This document shows, piece after piece, positions 1 through 7,434 of a DNA stretch of 64,000 bases. Both the position numbers and the translations under genes were made by a program. The DNA comes from Bacillota bacterium (GTDB taxonomy: Bacteria; Bacillota; Clostridia; Oscillospirales; Oscillospiraceae): assembly GCA_023402075.1 (NCBI GenBank), contig JAEXCS010000040.1, positions 127,535-191,534 on the forward strand. The letters are read 5' to 3'. Under the pieces are notes generated by a model. That model was given only the letters and a program-made list of their open reading frames with translations. It was not told where the DNA came from and searched no databases. Every line of letters begins with the position of its first letter. Position 1 is the first letter of the stretch.

Positions 1-31
1 CGCCGCGCTGCTGCTGATTCTCCTCCTGTGA
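1..31 (+). CDS. spoIIIAB: SpoIIIAB C-terminal end (partial)
   Basis: Only the last nine codons and a TGA stop are inside the window; they read AALLLILLL. A hydrophobic C-terminus directly before spoIIIAC fits SpoIIIAB, a mother-cell membrane protein of the SpoIIIA channel complex. The call rests on gene order and this hydrophobic tail, since nothing else of the gene is visible. The next start codon is 25 bases downstream, as expected inside an operon. Confidence 0.6.
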   Translation, partial: AALLLILLL

Positions 32-56
32 AGGACATACGAAAGGAATATTTAAC

Positions 57-251
57 ATGGACGTTGATTTAATCTTTCGAATTGCCGCCATTGGCATTCT
101 GGTGGCAGTGCTGAACCAGCTCCTGGTGCGTTCCGGCCGGGAGGAGCAGGCTATGATGACGACGCTGGCGGGTCTGGTGGTGGTTTTAATGATGATGGTG
201 CGGCAGATCAGCGATTTGTTTCAGCTCATCAAGACTCTGTTTGGATTCTGA
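57..251 (+). CDS. spoIIIAC: Stage III sporulation protein AC
   Basis: This 64-residue protein has two predicted membrane helices (about residues 5-22 and 34-58) separated by a short charged loop containing RSGREEQ, the usual size and plan of SpoIIIAC. The family is part of the SpoIIIAA-AH complex, which with SpoIIQ forms a channel between mother cell and forespore during engulfment. An AAAGGAA ribosome site lies before the ATG. The stop overlaps the spoIIIAD start by one base (TGATG), so the two are translationally coupled. Confidence 0.93.
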   Translation: MDVDLIFRIAAIGILVAVLNQLLVRSGREEQAMMTTLAGLVVVLMMMVRQISDLFQLIKTLFGF

Positions 252-640
252 TGGGACAGGTCATGCAGATTACGCTGGTGTGCGTGGTGACGGCGCTGCT
301 GGCGGCAGCGGTACGCCGGGGCGCGCCGGAGGCGGCTTTGCTGCTGGGGTTGGCCGCAGCCGTGGCGGCGGTGCTGGCCCTATCCGAAAGTCTGCGGAGC
401 CTGATGGACTTTTTCGCGGAGCTTACCGCCCAGACCGGGGTATCCAACGAGCTGTTCGTGCCCCTTTACAAAACTGTGGGTATTGCGCTGGTGGTGAAGA
501 TTGGAAGCGGGTTATGCAAGGATGCGGGAGCGGTGGCGCTGGCCTCCGCTGTGGAGATTGCGGGGGCGGTATGCGCCTTGCTGGCGGCGCTGCCGCTTTT
601 GCAAAAGGCGATGGACGTCCTGCTGGAGCTGATGGGATGA
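251..640 (+). CDS. spoIIIAD: Stage III sporulation protein AD
   Basis: A 129-residue, very hydrophobic protein with about four membrane segments, the normal length for SpoIIIAD. It belongs to the SpoIIIA inter-cell channel that keeps the engulfed forespore metabolically active and supports sigma-G activity. It starts on the last base of the spoIIIAC stop and ends with a four-base ATGA overlap into spoIIIAE, so the cluster is tightly coupled. A longer reading frame in another phase runs across it but is not the gene. Confidence 0.93.
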   Translation: MGQVMQITLVCVVTALLAAAVRRGAPEAALLLGLAAAVAAVLALSESLRSLMDFFAELTAQTGVSNELFVPLYKTVGIALVVKIGSGLCKDAGAVALASAVEIAGAVCALLAALPLLQKAMDVLLELMG

Positions 641-1710
641 AACGATGGCTTTTGGCGGTGCTTTTGGCGCTGCTATTTACCATTCCTGTATCCGCCGCAG
701 AGGTGCCGGACGAGCTGTGGTCCGCTTTGCCGGAGGGAACGGAGTCAATTTTGGAAAACACAGACCTCTCCGGTGCAGACCCGCTGGGCGGGGGCGCAGC
801 CCAGATAGTTCAAAACATCGTGGGACAGGCAAAGTCCGTGCTGCTTCAGCGGCTGCGGGGCGCGGTAAGCATCTTGCTGGTAGCGCTGCTGTGTGGTGCG
901 GTGGACGGTTTTTCTCAGACTGCCGGGGGCGCGGCCCCAAAGCTGGTGCTGGCGGCGGGAGCACTGTCGATAACACTGCTGGCAGCAGGCAGCTTTGAAA
1001 GCCTGATCGGCATGGGCGGCGGAACCATTCAGGATTTAAACGAATTTGCAAAAGTCCTGCTGCCGGTGCTGGCAGCGGCCACGGCCATCAGCGGCTCCGT
1101 CACCACCGCCACGGTACAGCAGATAACAGCGGTACTGTTTACCGGATTGCTTTTGAAGCTGATTCAAGAGCTGCTGCTGCCGCTGACATACCTTTACATC
1201 GGGACGCTTACTGCCGCCGCCTGCCTGCCGGGCGGGAGACTGGGAAACATTGCCGAGGCGCTGCGTAAGTGCATTTCATGGATTCTGTGCGGCTCTTTGA
1301 CGGCGTTTACCCTGTATCTCTCCATTGCCCATATCATCTCCGGTGCGGCGGACGAAACAGCGGTGAAGCTAGCAAGCTCTGCGGTGGCTGGGATGGTTCC
1401 CGTGGTGGGAAGCATTATCGCTGAGGCAGCAGGGACGGTGCTGGCCGGGGCGGGCATGCTGAAAAATGCCATCGGAATTTTCGGAACGCTGGCGGTGCTG
1501 GCAGCCTGTGCGTGGCCCTTTCTGCATCTGGGCATTCAATATCTGCTGTATAAGCTGGCGGGCTTTTTGGCAGGAGTGATCGGCTCTCCGGAGCTGTGCA
1601 AGCTGATTGACGGCCTTGGCAGCGCCTTCGGGCTGGTGCTGGGAATGACGGGAGCCAGCGCACTGCTGCTGCTGATTGCGATTTTGTCTTCCATGGCGGC
1701 GGTTGTGTGA
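637..1710 (+). CDS. spoIIIAE: Stage III sporulation protein AE
   Basis: A 357-residue polytopic membrane protein. The start is the ATG overlapping the spoIIIAD stop, giving an N-terminus MKRWLLAVLLALLFTIPVSA that looks like a cleavable signal peptide, as known for SpoIIIAE. An extracytoplasmic segment of roughly 50 residues follows, then about seven hydrophobic segments ending in a long C-terminal helix. The open frame extends upstream to 241, but that part overlaps spoIIIAD and lacks a ribosome site. SpoIIIAE is a conserved membrane component of the SpoIIIA channel. Confidence 0.93.
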   Translation: MKRWLLAVLLALLFTIPVSAAEVPDELWSALPEGTESILENTDLSGADPLGGGAAQIVQNIVGQAKSVLLQRLRGAVSILLVALLCGAVDGFSQTAGGAAPKLVLAAGALSITLLAAGSFESLIGMGGGTIQDLNEFAKVLLPVLAAATAISGSVTTATVQQITAVLFTGLLLKLIQELLLPLTYLYIGTLTAAACLPGGRLGNIAEALRKCISWILCGSLTAFTLYLSIAHIISGAADETAVKLASSAVAGMVPVVGSIIAEAAGTVLAGAGMLKNAIGIFGTLAVLAACAWPFLHLGIQYLLYKLAGFLAGVIGSPELCKLIDGLGSAFGLVLGMTGASALLLLIAILSSMAAVV

Positions 1711-1726
1711 AAGGGGGGAGGGCGCG

Positions 1727-2203
1727 ATGATTGAGGCAATCAGAAGCTGGATTATCTCCGTGGCGGCGGCGGCCTTCCTTGTTTCTTTGTCCCAAAGCCT
1801 GATTCCGGAGGGAACTGTGCGGAAAATTGCGGGCTTTGCCGGGGGCGTGGTGCTGCTGCTGGTGATGCTGAAACCCTTTCCGGGAGTGGATGTAAGCGGT
1901 CTGGAGCTGGGGTATGAGGACTATGCCGTGGAAATCCAACAACGCCAGACAGAGCTGAAGGAACAGAGTGACCGGACGATGGGAGAACTCATAGCGGAGA
2001 AGACGGAAGCATATATTTTGGACAAAGCCGCGGCGCTGGGGATTTCATGCACCGTGCGGGTGCTGACGGAGCCGGGGGAGGACGGCACACCCATTCCGGC
2101 GGGCGCAGAGCTGACAGGGCAGAAATCGGATGCTCTGGCGGACTATATGGAGCGGGAGCTTGGAATTCCAAAAGAGAGGCAGGTCTATCATGAAACAGGC
2201 TGA
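1727..2203 (+). CDS. spoIIIAF: Stage III sporulation protein AF
   Basis: A 158-residue protein with two N-terminal membrane helices (SWIISVAAAAFLVSL and GFAGGVVLLLVMLKPF) and a soluble C-terminal half, the SpoIIIAF plan. The start at 1727 is chosen because a strong GGGGGGAGG ribosome site precedes it; an upstream in-frame codon at 1676 lies inside spoIIIAE. SpoIIIAF is a ring-forming candidate of the mother-cell side of the SpoIIIA-SpoIIQ channel. Its 3-prime end overlaps spoIIIAG by 14 bases. Confidence 0.9.
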   Translation: MIEAIRSWIISVAAAAFLVSLSQSLIPEGTVRKIAGFAGGVVLLLVMLKPFPGVDVSGLELGYEDYAVEIQQRQTELKEQSDRTMGELIAEKTEAYILDKAAALGISCTVRVLTEPGEDGTPIPAGAELTGQKSDALADYMERELGIPKERQVYHETG

Positions 2204-2699
2204 GACGGTGAAAAAGCTCTGGAGCCGCTGGAAATACGCGGTTTTGGTGGCGGCGGCGGGCGTAGCCCTGCTTTTGCTTCCCTCTGGGAACGAAAAGACC
2301 GCCGACACGGTTCCGGAAGAGCGCATACAGGACGTGGTACAGGAGACGCAGGCAAGTATGGAAAAAATTCTGATGAAAATTGACGGCGTGGGCGAGCTGC
2401 ACCTGATGCTGACGGCGGACACGGGTACGGAGCGCAGTCTGGCGCAGGACACAGATTTGCGTTACAGCGGCGACACCGCCGCACCCACGGATTATCAGCG
2501 AAAAAGTGAAACGGTGCTTGCGGGGAAAAGCGGTGCACAGGAGCCGGTGGTAACGGGGACCCGCTGCCCCACATTTCGGGGCGCGCTGGTGGTTTGCCAG
2601 GGCGCGGGAGACGCACAGGTGCGTCTGGCGGTGACGGCCGCGGTGGCCGCGCTGACGGGCCTGGGGTCGGATCGGATTACGGTGGTAAAATGTCAGTGA
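2190..2699 (+). CDS. spoIIIAG: Stage III sporulation protein AG
   Basis: A 169-residue protein with one N-terminal membrane helix (about residues 15-30) and an extracytoplasmic domain. In the SpoIIIAG family this domain has a ring-building fold related to secretion-system proteins and forms a large ring in the intermembrane space. The ATG at 2190 lies inside the end of spoIIIAF after a GAGAGGCAGG site; an earlier in-frame start at 2130 would overlap spoIIIAF further and lacks a good site. It is followed by spoIIIAH in the same transcription unit. Confidence 0.92.
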   Translation: MKQAETVKKLWSRWKYAVLVAAAGVALLLLPSGNEKTADTVPEERIQDVVQETQASMEKILMKIDGVGELHLMLTADTGTERSLAQDTDLRYSGDTAAPTDYQRKSETVLAGKSGAQEPVVTGTRCPTFRGALVVCQGAGDAQVRLAVTAAVAALTGLGSDRITVVKCQ

Positions 2700-2722
2700 T
2701 ATTTTGGAGGAGGAAGCAGAAT

Positions 2723-3292
2723 ATGAGAGGAAACTGGAAACGCTATACCGTGGTGGTGACGATGCTGGTGCTGATCTGCGCGGCGGCGGCCCTGAACTGG
2801 CAGGCGACGCAGAATGCCGCTCCGGCGGGGGCAGGAAGCTCCGGGCAGTCGGGCGGTAAGCTGCTGGGCGAGGCGGCTCTTGTCTCCGGGGGAGATGGTT
2901 CCGCTGCGCCGGTGGACGAGACGGGGGTTTACACGGGATCGGATTATTTTGCCTCCGCCCGCCTGACCCGCCAGCAGGCGCGGGATTCCGCCGTGTCCCT
3001 GCTGCAGCAGGCAGCGGATGAGGACGGCGCTTCTCAAGGGGCGCTTGATCAGGCAACGCAGGGAATTCAGGCCATGGCGCAGTTCACCATGGCGGAGGCG
3101 CAGATTGAAAATCTGGTGACGGCCAAGGGCTATACCGACTGCGTGGCGTTTATGAGCGAGGACAGTCTCAGTGTGGTGGTGTCCACCGCCAGCGGAGAGC
3201 TTGCAGACACGGACGTGGCGAAAATTACCGACATCGCCATGACAGAAACAGGCTATCCTGCGGGAAATATCAAGATCATGGCGGCAAATTAG
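2723..3292 (+). CDS. spoIIIAH: Stage III sporulation protein AH
   Basis: A 189-residue protein: short basic N-terminus, one membrane helix (about residues 9-25), a low-complexity Gly/Ser/Ala linker, then a C-terminal ring-building domain ending ETGYPAGNIKIMAAN. SpoIIIAH interacts with forespore SpoIIQ across the intermembrane space. The start at 2723 has GGAGGAGG about nine bases upstream; an ATG at 2690 is in frame but overlaps spoIIIAG and has no good site. It is the last gene of the spoIIIA operon here. Confidence 0.92.
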   Translation: MRGNWKRYTVVVTMLVLICAAAALNWQATQNAAPAGAGSSGQSGGKLLGEAALVSGGDGSAAPVDETGVYTGSDYFASARLTRQQARDSAVSLLQQAADEDGASQGALDQATQGIQAMAQFTMAEAQIENLVTAKGYTDCVAFMSEDSLSVVVSTASGELADTDVAKITDIAMTETGYPAGNIKIMAAN

Positions 3293-3295
3293 CTG

Positions 3296-3324
3296 TTGTA
3301 ATTTTTAAAGAACCATGGTAAACT
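3296..3324 (+). promoter_or_regulatory. Predicted sigma-A promoter of asp23-nusB
   Basis: TTGTAA (3296-3301), a 17-base spacer and TAAACT (3319-3324), preceded by TGG, an extended -10. It lies immediately after the spoIIIAH stop. A short hairpin (CCCGGT, 4-base loop, ACCGGG; 3345-3360) falls in the leader just before the asp23 ribosome site. Prediction from sequence only. Confidence 0.6.
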
Positions 3325-3383
3325 AATATGCACGAAAGAAGGGACCCGGTTGTCACCGGGCGACGAAAAGGAGCGTGAATGCC

Positions 3384-3758
3384 ATGGGTGAAGGCCGGGA
3401 ATACATGATTCTGCCGGAGGAAAACGGCAGCATCAATATCGCGGAGGAAGTGATCGCCGCCATCGCTGTGGGCGCCGTCCGGGATGTGGAAGGCGTGTCC
3501 GGGATGATCGGCGGCATGGGCGGCAGCGTGACCGACCTGATGAACAAGAAAAACGCCAGAAAAGGCACACGGGGCGTGAAAATCGACATGACCGGCGCGT
3601 CTTTGGCGCTGGATGTGTACCTGACGGTTTCATACGGGCACCCCATCCCCGAGGTGGCGGAGAATGCGCAAAAGGCCGTTGTTTCCTCGGTAGAGGCTAT
3701 GACCGGCTGCCCGGTGGGCACGGTGAACATTCATGTGGACGGCGTGACGCTGGACTGA
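3384..3758 (+). CDS. Asp23/Gls24 family envelope stress response protein
   Basis: A 124-residue Asp23/Gls24-family protein, related to B. subtilis YqhY, which also lies directly upstream of nusB. The characteristic block AVGAVRDVEGVSGMIGG appears near residues 25-45 and PVGTVNIHVDGV near the C-terminus. YqhY-type proteins have been linked to control of acetyl-CoA carboxylase and fatty-acid synthesis; that role is from other organisms. The ATG at 3384 is preferred over a GTG at 3375 because AAAAGGAG sits only one or two bases from the GTG. Confidence 0.88.
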   Translation: MGEGREYMILPEENGSINIAEEVIAAIAVGAVRDVEGVSGMIGGMGGSVTDLMNKKNARKGTRGVKIDMTGASLALDVYLTVSYGHPIPEVAENAQKAVVSSVEAMTGCPVGTVNIHVDGVTLD

Positions 3759-3782
3759 GAAAGATAGAGGACGAAACGGTTT

Positions 3783-4235
3783 ATGGTACGGAACGTTGCA
3801 CGGGAAATTGCCATCCATCTGGCCTATGAGCTGAGCTTTACGGATGTGACGGCGGAGGAGCTGCTGGCTGGGCGGCTGACGGCGGAACGCTTTGAAACCC
3901 TTGCGGGGGAGGACCCGCTTTACGCCGATGCGCCCAACGAGAAGCAGGCGGACTATATCCGCCGTCTGGTGCTGGGCGTGCGGGAGCACGCGGCTGAGCT
4001 GGACGGCTACATTTCCAAGTACGCGGTGGGCTGGAGCTTTGCCCGGATTCCTCTGGTGGCTTCCGCCATTATGCGGGTTTGCATGTACGAGGTTCTGTAC
4101 ATGCAGGACGTTCCCAACAGCGCGGCCATCAACGAGGCCGTGGAAATCTCCAAAAAATACGAAACGCCGGAGACGGTGAAGTTCATCAACGGGATTCTCG
4201 GCAGCTTTGCCCGCCAGGAATGTCCGCAGGATTGA
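3783..4235 (+). CDS. nusB: Transcription antitermination factor NusB
   Basis: A 150-residue all-helical protein of normal NusB length. The family pattern is visible: an N-terminal REIAIHLAYEL helix, a central block with ELDGYISKYAVGWSFARIPLVASAIMR split across residues 70-100, then NSAAINEAVEISKKY and FINGILG near the end. NusB binds boxA RNA with NusE (S10) and supports antitermination of rRNA transcription. It follows asp23 in the same unit and is closed by a strong intrinsic terminator at 4240-4277. Confidence 0.95.
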   Translation: MVRNVAREIAIHLAYELSFTDVTAEELLAGRLTAERFETLAGEDPLYADAPNEKQADYIRRLVLGVREHAAELDGYISKYAVGWSFARIPLVASAIMRVCMYEVLYMQDVPNSAAINEAVEISKKYETPETVKFINGILGSFARQECPQD

Positions 4236-4239
4236 TTGA

Positions 4240-4277
4240 AAACGGGGCGGGCATGATTGCCCGCCCCGTTTTTTTGT
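4240..4277 (+). terminator. Intrinsic terminator after nusB
   Basis: AACGGGGCGGGC, a short loop, GCCCGCCCCGTT, then seven T. The xseA ribosome site follows about 20 bases later and no separate xseA promoter is evident, so xseA is probably served by readthrough. Confidence 0.9.
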
Positions 4278-4313
4278 CCAATACGAAAGAACCGCAAGGA
4301 AGAAGGTGCGTTT

Positions 4314-5513
4314 GTGGATCAGCCTGTCTATCAGGTTTCTCAGGTAAACGAATATGTAAAGGCTCTGCTGGACGGAGAGCCGATTTTGCAGGATATTCTG
4401 GTACGGGGGGAGCTGTCCAACTACAAGGTTTACCCCTCTGGACACCATTATTTTACGCTGAAGGATAAGGAGAGCGCGCTGCGGTGCGTCATGTTCCGCG
4501 GTCAGGCTCAAAGACTGCGGTTTCGCCCGGAAAATGGGATGAAGGCCATCGCGCAGGGGCGAATTTCCGTCTTTCCAAGAGATGGTGCTTATCAGCTTTA
4601 CTGCGGCGGCCTGTCCCCGGACGGGGTGGGCGATCTGGCGATGGCCTTTGAGCAGCTGAAGGCAAAGCTGCTGGAGGAAGGCCTGTTCGACGAGGCGCAC
4701 AAAAAGCCCTTGCCCCGCTATCCTGGGCGTATCGCCATTGTCACCTCTTCCGCAGGCGCGGCGATTCATGATATGCTCCGCATTCTGCGGCGCAGGTTCC
4801 CTGCCGCCGAGGTGGCGCTGCTTCCGGTGCGGGTGCAGGGGGCGGAGGCCCCGGCGGAAATCGCGGGCGCTATCCGGTATGCAAATCGCTGGAAGGTGGG
4901 AGACTTAATTATTACAGGCCGGGGCGGCGGGTCTATGGAGGACCTGTGGGCCTTTAATGACGAACGGGTGGCTCGGGCCATCTATGAGTCAGAGCTTCCG
5001 GTGATTTCAGCGGTGGGGCACGAGCCGGATGTGACCATTGCCGATTTTGTGGCGGATATGCGGGCGTCAACCCCCTCCAACGCGGCAGAAATTGCCGTAC
5101 CTGACCAGATGGAGCTGCTGCGGTGGATCCGGGGCGCGGGGGAGCGGATGGTGCAGGCGGAAGAAATGAAGCTTCAATTGTGCCGCCGCCGTCTTCAGAC
5201 GCTTGCCGAGAAGCGGGTGATGAAAGACCAGCTTGCCTTTGTGCAGGACCGGCGGATGCTGCTGACCCATTTGCAGCAGCGGCTGGGGGACCTTTCGGAG
5301 AAAAGCGTGGGTGCGAAGAAGCAGAAATTTTCCGCGCTTGCCGCATCACTGGACGCGATGAGCCCCCTAAAGGTTTTGGGCCGTGGCTACGCTGTGGCCC
5401 GAAACGGACAGGGCATCCTCAAAAGTTATCGGGACGCCCCGCCGGGCAGCCGCATTGAAGTGGCGCTGGGTGAGGGAACCCTTGAATGTACAGTTGAGAA
5501 AGGAAAACCGTGA
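4314..5513 (+). CDS. xseA: Exodeoxyribonuclease VII large subunit
   Basis: A 399-residue XseA. An OB-fold domain begins YQVSQVNEYVKALLDGE and VRGELSNYKVYPSGHHYF, and the catalytic domain contains IAIVTSSAGAAIHDM, GRGGGSMEDLWAFND and SAVGHEPDVTIADFVAD. A coiled-coil region follows, ending with PLKVLGRGYAV. The start is a GTG at 4314, about eight bases after AAGGAAGAAGG, chosen because family homology begins there. With XseB it degrades single-stranded DNA. The stop overlaps the xseB start by one base. Confidence 0.95.
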   Translation: MDQPVYQVSQVNEYVKALLDGEPILQDILVRGELSNYKVYPSGHHYFTLKDKESALRCVMFRGQAQRLRFRPENGMKAIAQGRISVFPRDGAYQLYCGGLSPDGVGDLAMAFEQLKAKLLEEGLFDEAHKKPLPRYPGRIAIVTSSAGAAIHDMLRILRRRFPAAEVALLPVRVQGAEAPAEIAGAIRYANRWKVGDLIITGRGGGSMEDLWAFNDERVARAIYESELPVISAVGHEPDVTIADFVADMRASTPSNAAEIAVPDQMELLRWIRGAGERMVQAEEMKLQLCRRRLQTLAEKRVMKDQLAFVQDRRMLLTHLQQRLGDLSEKSVGAKKQKFSALAASLDAMSPLKVLGRGYAVARNGQGILKSYRDAPPGSRIEVALGEGTLECTVEKGKP

Positions 5514-5770
5514 TGGCTGGAAAGAAAAAAGAAGAGTCGCAGACCTTTGAGCAGCAGATTGCCCGTCTGGAGGAGATTGTGGCCCGGATGGAAAAGGGCG
5601 ACGCAGAGCTGGCGGATTCTCTGGCGTTGTTTGACGAGGGGACGGCGCTGATTGCTTCCTGCGGAAGACTTCTGGACGAGGCAGAGCAAAAGGTGGTTCG
5701 GCTGATGAAGGGCGCGGACGGTGCTCCGGTGGAACTGCCCTTTGACACGGAGGATGAAGCGGATGGATAA
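5513..5770 (+). CDS. xseB: Exodeoxyribonuclease VII small subunit
   Basis: An 85-residue XseB of standard size. The conserved helix pattern FEQQIARLEEIVARMEKGDA and LADSLALFDEGTALI occupies residues 10-50, followed by an acidic tail. XseB wraps around the XseA coiled coil to form the holoenzyme. It starts inside the xseA stop and overlaps ispA by eight bases, so xseA, xseB and ispA are translated as a coupled set, the usual arrangement in Firmicutes. Confidence 0.95.
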   Translation: MAGKKKEESQTFEQQIARLEEIVARMEKGDAELADSLALFDEGTALIASCGRLLDEAEQKVVRLMKGADGAPVELPFDTEDEADG

Positions 5771-6641
5771 GGCTGCGTTTGACGCGCGGTACGGAGAATA
5801 CCGGCAGGCGGTGGAGGAATACTTGGAGGGGCTGTTTTCGGACAAGCCTCACTGGGTCGATTTGTACGATGCCATGCGGTACAGCTTGCTTGCCGGAGGG
5901 AAACGGCTTCGCCCGGTGCTGGCGCTGGAAACGGCCCGCCTGTGCGGGCTGGAATGGCGAATGGCGCTGCCCGTGGCCTGTGCGGTGGAGCTGGTGCACA
6001 CGTATTCTCTTATCCACGATGATCTGCCGTGTATGGACGACGACGACTTGCGCCGGGGAAAGCCCACCAATCATAAGGTCTATGGTCAGACGCTGGCAGT
6101 GCTGGCGGGAGACGCTCTCCAGCCAGAGGCGTTCCGGCTGATTTTAACGGCGCCCGGCCTTGATGCGGCCCGGCGGGCCGACTGTGCACTGCTTTTGGCT
6201 CAGGCCGCCGGGGCGGACGGCATGGTGGCCGGTCAGGTGCTGGACACATTGCACAGCCCCCGCACCCGGGAGGAGCTTTTGGAGGTTCACAGCCTGAAAA
6301 CCGGGGCGCTGCTGCGGGGTGCGGCGCTGATGGGCTGCACTGCCGCCGGCGCGGAGGAAAACCTGCGGGAGGCCCTTGGAAGCTATGCCCGGGAGCTGGG
6401 CGTGGCGTTTCAGATTCGGGACGACATGCTAGACGTGATGGGAGACGAGGCAAACCTCGGCAAAACCCTTGGTTCAGACAAGGCGGACGGGAAGACGACT
6501 TACGTAGATCTGCTGGGGTTGGAGGGCTGCAAAAATGCCGTGCGGATGTGCACCGTCTCGGCAAAGGCCGCGCTGGCACGGCTTCCGGAGCATGAGTTTC
6601 TGGACGTTCTGGCGGACTCCTTGGCGGAACGGATCGGCTGA
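5763..6641 (+). CDS. ispA: Farnesyl diphosphate synthase (polyprenyl synthetase)
   Basis: A 292-residue trans-prenyl synthase. The first Asp-rich motif is HDDLPCMDDDDLRRG near residues 84-98 and the second is FQIRDDMLDVMGD near residues 217-229; GGKRLRP and the KTGALLRGA block are also present. It condenses isopentenyl and dimethylallyl/geranyl diphosphate. The Cys after DDLP replaces the common Ala. The start at 5763 overlaps xseB. In B. halodurans, ispA is likewise followed by the OLE RNA gene, oapA and dxs. Confidence 0.94.
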   Translation: MDKAAFDARYGEYRQAVEEYLEGLFSDKPHWVDLYDAMRYSLLAGGKRLRPVLALETARLCGLEWRMALPVACAVELVHTYSLIHDDLPCMDDDDLRRGKPTNHKVYGQTLAVLAGDALQPEAFRLILTAPGLDAARRADCALLLAQAAGADGMVAGQVLDTLHSPRTREELLEVHSLKTGALLRGAALMGCTAAGAEENLREALGSYARELGVAFQIRDDMLDVMGDEANLGKTLGSDKADGKTTYVDLLGLEGCKNAVRMCTVSAKAALARLPEHEFLDVLADSLAERIG

Positions 6642-6691
6642 AAACCCAAACCAGCACACGTAAAATTCACACTTTGGATATACAAAAATCG

Positions 6692-6720
6692 TTGTATATT
6701 TATTAGGAACGTGCTATAAT
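6692..6720 (+). promoter_or_regulatory. Dedicated promoter of the OLE-type RNA
   Basis: TTGTAT (6692-6697), a 17-base spacer and a consensus TATAAT (6715-6720) preceded by TGC (extended -10). Transcription would start near 6726-6728, at the 5-prime arm of the helix closing the large RNA. This suggests the RNA is made from its own promoter as well as from any readthrough of xseA-xseB-ispA. Confidence 0.75.
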
Positions 6721-7377
6721 AAGCATGCTAAGCGGCGGCGCAGTATCCTAGTCAGTACTGCGTCTTTCAAGGAGGGGCTAAAAATCCTCTGAAGGGCATA
6801 TCGATGAAACCCGTGGTGTCTGCTTGAAACGCCCAGTTTTGGGTGGATGCTGGGGGGAAGCGTGATTTCACGCTTGCGGACTCAGGGCGATGAGCAATGG
6901 CATGGTCAACCCGACCCTGTTTCTGTGGAGACCTGTTCTTGTGCGTGGACGTAATCCCATGTGGGTACCCGGCCCGCGTACGAAACAGATTATGAACCTG
7001 CAATGCGGTGCATCGGGCGGTTTCGTCCGTAACGCTGTGTGCAGATGTAGCCTGCCTTGCGTGGGCGCGGTGGATAGAGGATTCAGGCAGTCTCTGCTCT
7101 GGCCAGAGCGGAGCTGCTATCGCCTTTTGAAACCCCGTCTGCAAAAGAGGCTAAAGAGACGCACAGACTGAGGTGGAAATCATCTAGGCTGTCGCAAGGG
7201 CGAAAAAAGGATTACAGTGCGGACTAAGTGGCAGTCGGGTCGCGCGGACGGCAACGCCGCGACGCAGCGCCGAAAGGGGAACCGCCTCCATCGGCAACGA
7301 GAGGTGCGCTGCGGGGAAATCCAACCCGTACCTAAGCCGTAAGATTTACTTTTTTCACCGCCGCCGACTTAGTGCTT
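6721..7377 (+). ncRNA. ole: OLE RNA (ornate large extremophilic RNA)
   Basis: About 650 bases with no credible gene sit between ispA and an OapA-like membrane protein gene followed by dxs, the diagnostic neighbourhood of OLE RNA. The ends pair: CTAAGCGGCGGCG (6728-6740) with CGCCGCCG-A-CTTAG (7359-7372, one bulge), extended by AAGCA (6721-6725) with TGCTT (7373-7377). Inside are clear hairpins such as GCAGTA/TACTGC (6740-6745, 6756-6761) and AAGCGTGA/TCACGCTT (6858-6875). Length matches known OLE RNAs (about 600 nt). OLE RNA forms a membrane-associated RNP with OapA and OapB and is linked to stress tolerance, including to short-chain alcohols and magnesium. Identification is by locus, length and structure; I could not run a covariance model. 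Confidence 0.85.
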
Positions 7378-7389
7378 TGATTATTTAAA

Positions 7390-7410
7390 CCGCCGTTTCA
7401 GGCGGAATTT
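7390..7410 (+). terminator. Small hairpin after the OLE-type RNA
   Basis: CCGCC, a 6-base loop and GGCGG, then AATTTT. The stem is only 5 bp and the T-run is weak, so it would be at most a partial terminator. Some readthrough into oapA, whose ribosome site begins at 7421, would be expected. Confidence 0.3.
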
Positions 7411-7434
7411 TGCCGTGCCCGGGGAGGCAACAGG

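Noticed and set aside
1989..3056. Reverse-strand open frame of about 355 codons opposite spoIIIAF-AH
   Set aside because: Shadow of high-GC sporulation genes on the forward strand; the product is Arg/Pro-rich with no family resemblance and no ribosome site.
3630..4769. Reverse-strand frame of 379 codons opposite nusB and xseA
   Set aside because: Crosses a strong forward terminator and two well-supported genes; no domain pattern.
6890..7171. Forward open frame of 93 codons inside the OLE-type RNA
   Set aside because: No ribosome site, no recognisable protein, and the sequence is explained by a structured RNA with pairing ends.
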